From positions 1-16,437 of the forward strand of contig JAFGXZ010000033.1 of assembly GCA_016936335.1 (NCBI GenBank): a DNA stretch of 16,437 bases. Reading direction: 5' to 3'. How positions within the stretch are numbered: the stretch's first letter is position 1; the number at the start of each line of letters is the position of its first letter. The position numbers and the translations under genes are program-made. A model generated the notes under the pieces. It was not told the DNA's origin. It worked only from the letters and a program-made list of their open reading frames with translations, and made no database searches. Of this stretch, positions 13,985-16,437 are shown piece by piece. Source of the stretch: Fidelibacterota bacterium. Its GTDB lineage: Bacteria; Fidelibacterota; UBA2242.

Positions 13985-16195
13985 ATGACAATGAAAACCG
14001 CTAAACTGTGTTCTCTGGTCATTTTGTTGATTTCAATCTCCCTTGCCGACATCTCACTGGATGGCAACTGGATGTTCAATATCGGCGATGATTCCAGCTG
14101 GGCTAGGATCGAACTAAACGATTCCTCCTGGTATTCTATCACCGTTCCTGGTTCATGGGAAAGTCAGGGATTTGTGGACTATGACGGCATTGCCTGGTAT
14201 CGGATTCATTTTAATCTGGATAGTATTTATCAGGCCAAAGACACTCTTTTTCTTCATTTGGGAAAAATCCGGACTATTGCCCGGCCCTTTATCAATGGCG
14301 TGGCTTTGGCCGATACATTAACGGTTTTTGACTCATCAAAAACTGCGTTTTATAAAATCCCGGGGGGACTTTTACATTCGGAGAATTTACTGGCCATTAA
14401 AATTGACAACCCGTCAGGAGATGGAGGTATAACCCGTGGACCCGTGTTTTTATCCACCTATCGGCCCCGTCGAACCATCGTATCCACTGAGCACAAGGCT
14501 CACCGATCCTGGTACAATCTGCCTTTCAGTAATGGAATTTCTGCGGCAAGCTACAATGTTAAAAACCGTAATTTCACCAATTTCACACCCCATATATTTA
14601 TGCAATACAGCAATGCGGAACATACTGACCTTGTTGCCTCCGCGGCTCGTACAATCCTGTTTAAAAATCGTCGTGAAATTGCTTTGACTGAAATGGAAAC
14701 AGTCTCGTCGGGTTATATAAACGGAACGGGAATTATTCATCACAAGCTTCGAAACAAAGACTGTGTACTTGATCAATATGCATTCTCACCTTTTACATCA
14801 GATGGCCCGTTCTGGGTTTTTTATACGGTTTTAAGTGGTGATTCGATTGGTGATTATTCGCTTAATTTCGAAATCGATGATCTTGCACAGGGCATGAATA
14901 TTGGCAAGTGGTCCTTTCAGGAAGATGGCCGTAAATGGTTGTTCGTCGTTTGCAATTATGATAAATCGCTCGATCCAAAATCCTACGGTGTCATCCGAAA
15001 ATACAAAAATGAACACCCCGGTTTTTCTGCACTGCTCAGGGAAATCGGTTGGTGGAAAAACTGGCAGCGAACCTCGATCCTCCCTCAAAATCTTTCCGAA
15101 ATTGAGCGATCCGTATATCTCCAATCGCTGGCTTTGTTAAAAATGGCACAGTCCCGGGAAAAATTTCCTTCCCGTGGACAGATTGTGCACACATTCCCGC
15201 CAGATAAAATGGCCGTTGCAGCGGTTCCCGGAATGAGTTTTTCAATTGATGCTTTTCTAAAATCCGGACATGTCGAGGAGGCGCTGGCGGCATTGCAATT
15301 TATCATGAACAGTAATAGCGGCTCGTTGAAGCATTATAGCTGGTCAGGGGAAAACCGCGGTCTGGGGCAAAATTATACCGTTTCTGTCAATTACTATCAT
15401 GGCAACGGGACGGAGGCGACCGACACCAGAGAGTTCGGCCCAATTATTCAGATGGGTAATTTTGGACTATTGCTGGGTAATTTAAAACTATATCTTGAGA
15501 CCACAGATGACATTCGCTTTCTGGAATATTATTGGCCAAAAATATCTTCTGAAATCGCCGATTTAATAATCAATAATATTGATGCAGGCGGTTTGATTCG
15601 GGCCGATAACGGTTTTTACAACGAGGGGGCTCAAAAGCATTATTTTTACTCATCGGCATCTGCATACCGAGGGTTGGTCGCAGCTGTCTGGCTTGCACGG
15701 ATGGTCAACGATGAATCAAGGGCCCAACAATACGAGATTGCCGCTATTACACTGCGGAATGCTATAGAGAGTAATTTTATAAACGAATCCGGCGGGGTGA
15801 AATCTTTCCTTGAAGGCGGCGAAACAAATCTTGATGCTGCAACCGCCTGGGGCTTGCTGTGGGTTTTTACACCTCAGGATATCATCAGCAAAGAAACTTT
15901 GGCCGCTTTCGAAAAGCATCTGAGACTAAATAACGGATTTGTTCGCTTTCCGTCTGAAAGCCGGCGAAACGGGAACGAGTGGGTTGTTGGTGATATGATT
16001 ATTGCCGATCTTAATCAATATATGACCAATTTTAAAAAAGCCGGCGCGCTTAAACATTGGATTAGTGCTCAGTCGTTTAATAATTATGGTCTTATACCGG
16101 AATATTTCAATGCCATAAATTCCAGTTATACAGGAACGGTTCCTCTTTGCGGTCTTGGGGCCGGAATTTATGTGTCATCATTTTGGGGAGAATAA
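13985..16195 (+). CDS. Secreted two-domain glycoside hydrolase-like protein (GH2-type jelly roll plus GH15-like alpha/alpha barrel)
   Basis: This is a 736-aa exported protein. Residues 3-21 form a Sec signal peptide ending SLA before DISLDGNW. Residues about 25-160 resemble the sugar-binding jelly roll of GH2-type enzymes (SITVPGSWESQGFVDYDGIAWYRIHF). A central beta-rich region (about 160-340) precedes a helical barrel (about 370-736) with the look of six-hairpin glycosidases. There YLQSLALLKMAQS and SFSIDAFLKSGHVEEALAAL resemble GH15 helices. Acidic candidates are E547 (NGFYNEGAQ) and E706 (GLIPEYF, like the GH15 LPE motif). The usual WxRD of GH15 is missing (GMSFSID instead), so the substrate and even activity are uncertain. 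ATGs lie at 13985 and 13991, and neither has a well-placed Shine-Dalgarno. Its TAA abuts the next reading frame. Confidence 0.75.
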   Translation: MTMKTAKLCSLVILLISISLADISLDGNWMFNIGDDSSWARIELNDSSWYSITVPGSWESQGFVDYDGIAWYRIHFNLDSIYQAKDTLFLHLGKIRTIARPFINGVALADTLTVFDSSKTAFYKIPGGLLHSENLLAIKIDNPSGDGGITRGPVFLSTYRPRRTIVSTEHKAHRSWYNLPFSNGISAASYNVKNRNFTNFTPHIFMQYSNAEHTDLVASAARTILFKNRREIALTEMETVSSGYINGTGIIHHKLRNKDCVLDQYAFSPFTSDGPFWVFYTVLSGDSIGDYSLNFEIDDLAQGMNIGKWSFQEDGRKWLFVVCNYDKSLDPKSYGVIRKYKNEHPGFSALLREIGWWKNWQRTSILPQNLSEIERSVYLQSLALLKMAQSREKFPSRGQIVHTFPPDKMAVAAVPGMSFSIDAFLKSGHVEEALAALQFIMNSNSGSLKHYSWSGENRGLGQNYTVSVNYYHGNGTEATDTREFGPIIQMGNFGLLLGNLKLYLETTDDIRFLEYYWPKISSEIADLIINNIDAGGLIRADNGFYNEGAQKHYFYSSASAYRGLVAAVWLARMVNDESRAQQYEIAAITLRNAIESNFINESGGVKSFLEGGETNLDAATAWGLLWVFTPQDIISKETLAAFEKHLRLNNGFVRFPSESRRNGNEWVVGDMIIADLNQYMTNFKKAGALKHWISAQSFNNYGLIPEYFNAINSSYTGTVPLCGLGAGIYVSSFWGE
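16185..16190 (+). promoter_or_regulatory. Shine-Dalgarno GGGGAG before the abutting lipoprotein frame
   Basis: GGGGAG inside the last codons of the GH15-like gene lies five bases before ATT at 16196 and eight before ATT at 16199. This supports initiation at a non-standard codon coupled to termination of the upstream gene. Confidence 0.5.
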
Positions 16196-16437
16196 ATTAT
16201 TTCCACGAGATTCCTGAATTTATTCCTTATAATACTGTTTTTATCTCAAATATTTTTCGCCTGCTCCGAAAATGATTTTTCAAAAAACGAGCGGTTGATT
16301 CTTGATCACCAGAACTCGCGACAAATTAATCAACTAATAACAGCAAATAATCGGTTTGATAATCCGAAAGATCGTTTCCGGCTCTGTCTGGCTATCGGAA
16401 ACTGCCGAGACACATCTCTCGCGGTCATCATTGCTCC
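16196..16437 (+). CDS. Putative lipoprotein, 5' part only (runs off the window), probable ATT start
   Basis: Directly after the TAA of the GH15-like gene, in the same frame, 80 codons stay open to the window edge. They encode a convincing lipoprotein signal: an Arg near the N-terminus, the hydrophobic stretch FLNLFLIILFLSQ and a lipobox FFAC with Cys at position 23 (codon 16262-16264), then SENDFSKNER. The mature part (DRFRLCLAIGNCRDTSLAVII) faintly resembles a HEAT-type repeat, too short to name. There is no ATG, GTG or TTG before the lipobox. ATT at 16196 (or 16199) follows GGGGAG at good spacing and keeps the basic residue of the signal. Alternatives are stop-codon readthrough from the upstream gene or a sequencing error. 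Cysteine +2 Ser would fit outer-membrane sorting by the enterobacterial rule, which may not hold here. Confidence 0.6.
   Translation, partial: MISTRFLNLFLIILFLSQIFFACSENDFSKNERLILDHQNSRQINQLITANNRFDNPKDRFRLCLAIGNCRDTSLAVIIA

Overview
This 16.4 kb stretch looks like the chromosome of an uncultivated, moderately low-GC, Gram-negative-type bacterium. I would place it loosely near the FCB group (Bacteroidota, Calditrichota, Marinimicrobia and relatives). The reasons are an RNase G whose S1 domain carries a charged insert as in Bacteroidota-type enzymes, a GH171/NamZ-type muramidase, kinesin-light-chain-type TPR proteins, and genes with strong Shine-Dalgarno sites next to genes with none. This placement is an inference and no rRNA gene is present to confirm it. 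I see no tRNA, rRNA, CRISPR array, insertion sequence, prophage or integrase. No gap between genes exceeds 300 bases.

Layout. (1) 1-329: the 3' end of a plus-strand TPR gene. It faces a minus-strand MFS transporter (385-1734), and a strong minus-strand terminator lies between them. (2) 1898-4193, plus strand: a 55-aa 2[4Fe-4S] ferredoxin with a likely terminator, then a NamZ-like secreted muramidase and a trehalose-6-phosphate-phosphatase-like HAD protein whose catalytic motif is degenerate. (3) 4200-4541, minus strand: a small AhpD/CMD-type protein. (4) 4604-9517, minus strand: the conserved housekeeping block radical SAM protein (TIGR03960/TIGR03936 fusion) - rng - rplU - rpmA. It has an internal consensus promoter before rplU and a large terminator after rpmA. 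(5) 9640-11343, minus strand: a saccharopine-dehydrogenase-family oxidoreductase and an HD-domain protein, as a two-gene operon with a TATAAT promoter. (6) 11442-13137, minus strand: a TPR protein and a CaCA-family cation exchanger. (7) 13250-16437, plus strand: an O6-alkylguanine-DNA alkyltransferase with an unusual N-terminal zf-HC2-like Cys/His module, a secreted GH15-like two-domain protein, and the start of a lipoprotein that runs off the window.

Most of the content is ordinary core metabolism and information processing. The points that merit a second look are: two genes whose real starts appear to be non-standard codons placed behind good Shine-Dalgarno sequences (CTG for the radical SAM protein at 9517, ATT for the lipoprotein at 16196); the HAD phosphatase that has lost its nucleophile; and the anti-sigma-like zinc module fused to Ogt. 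I did not find a clearly new multi-gene system such as a defence island or biosynthetic cluster.
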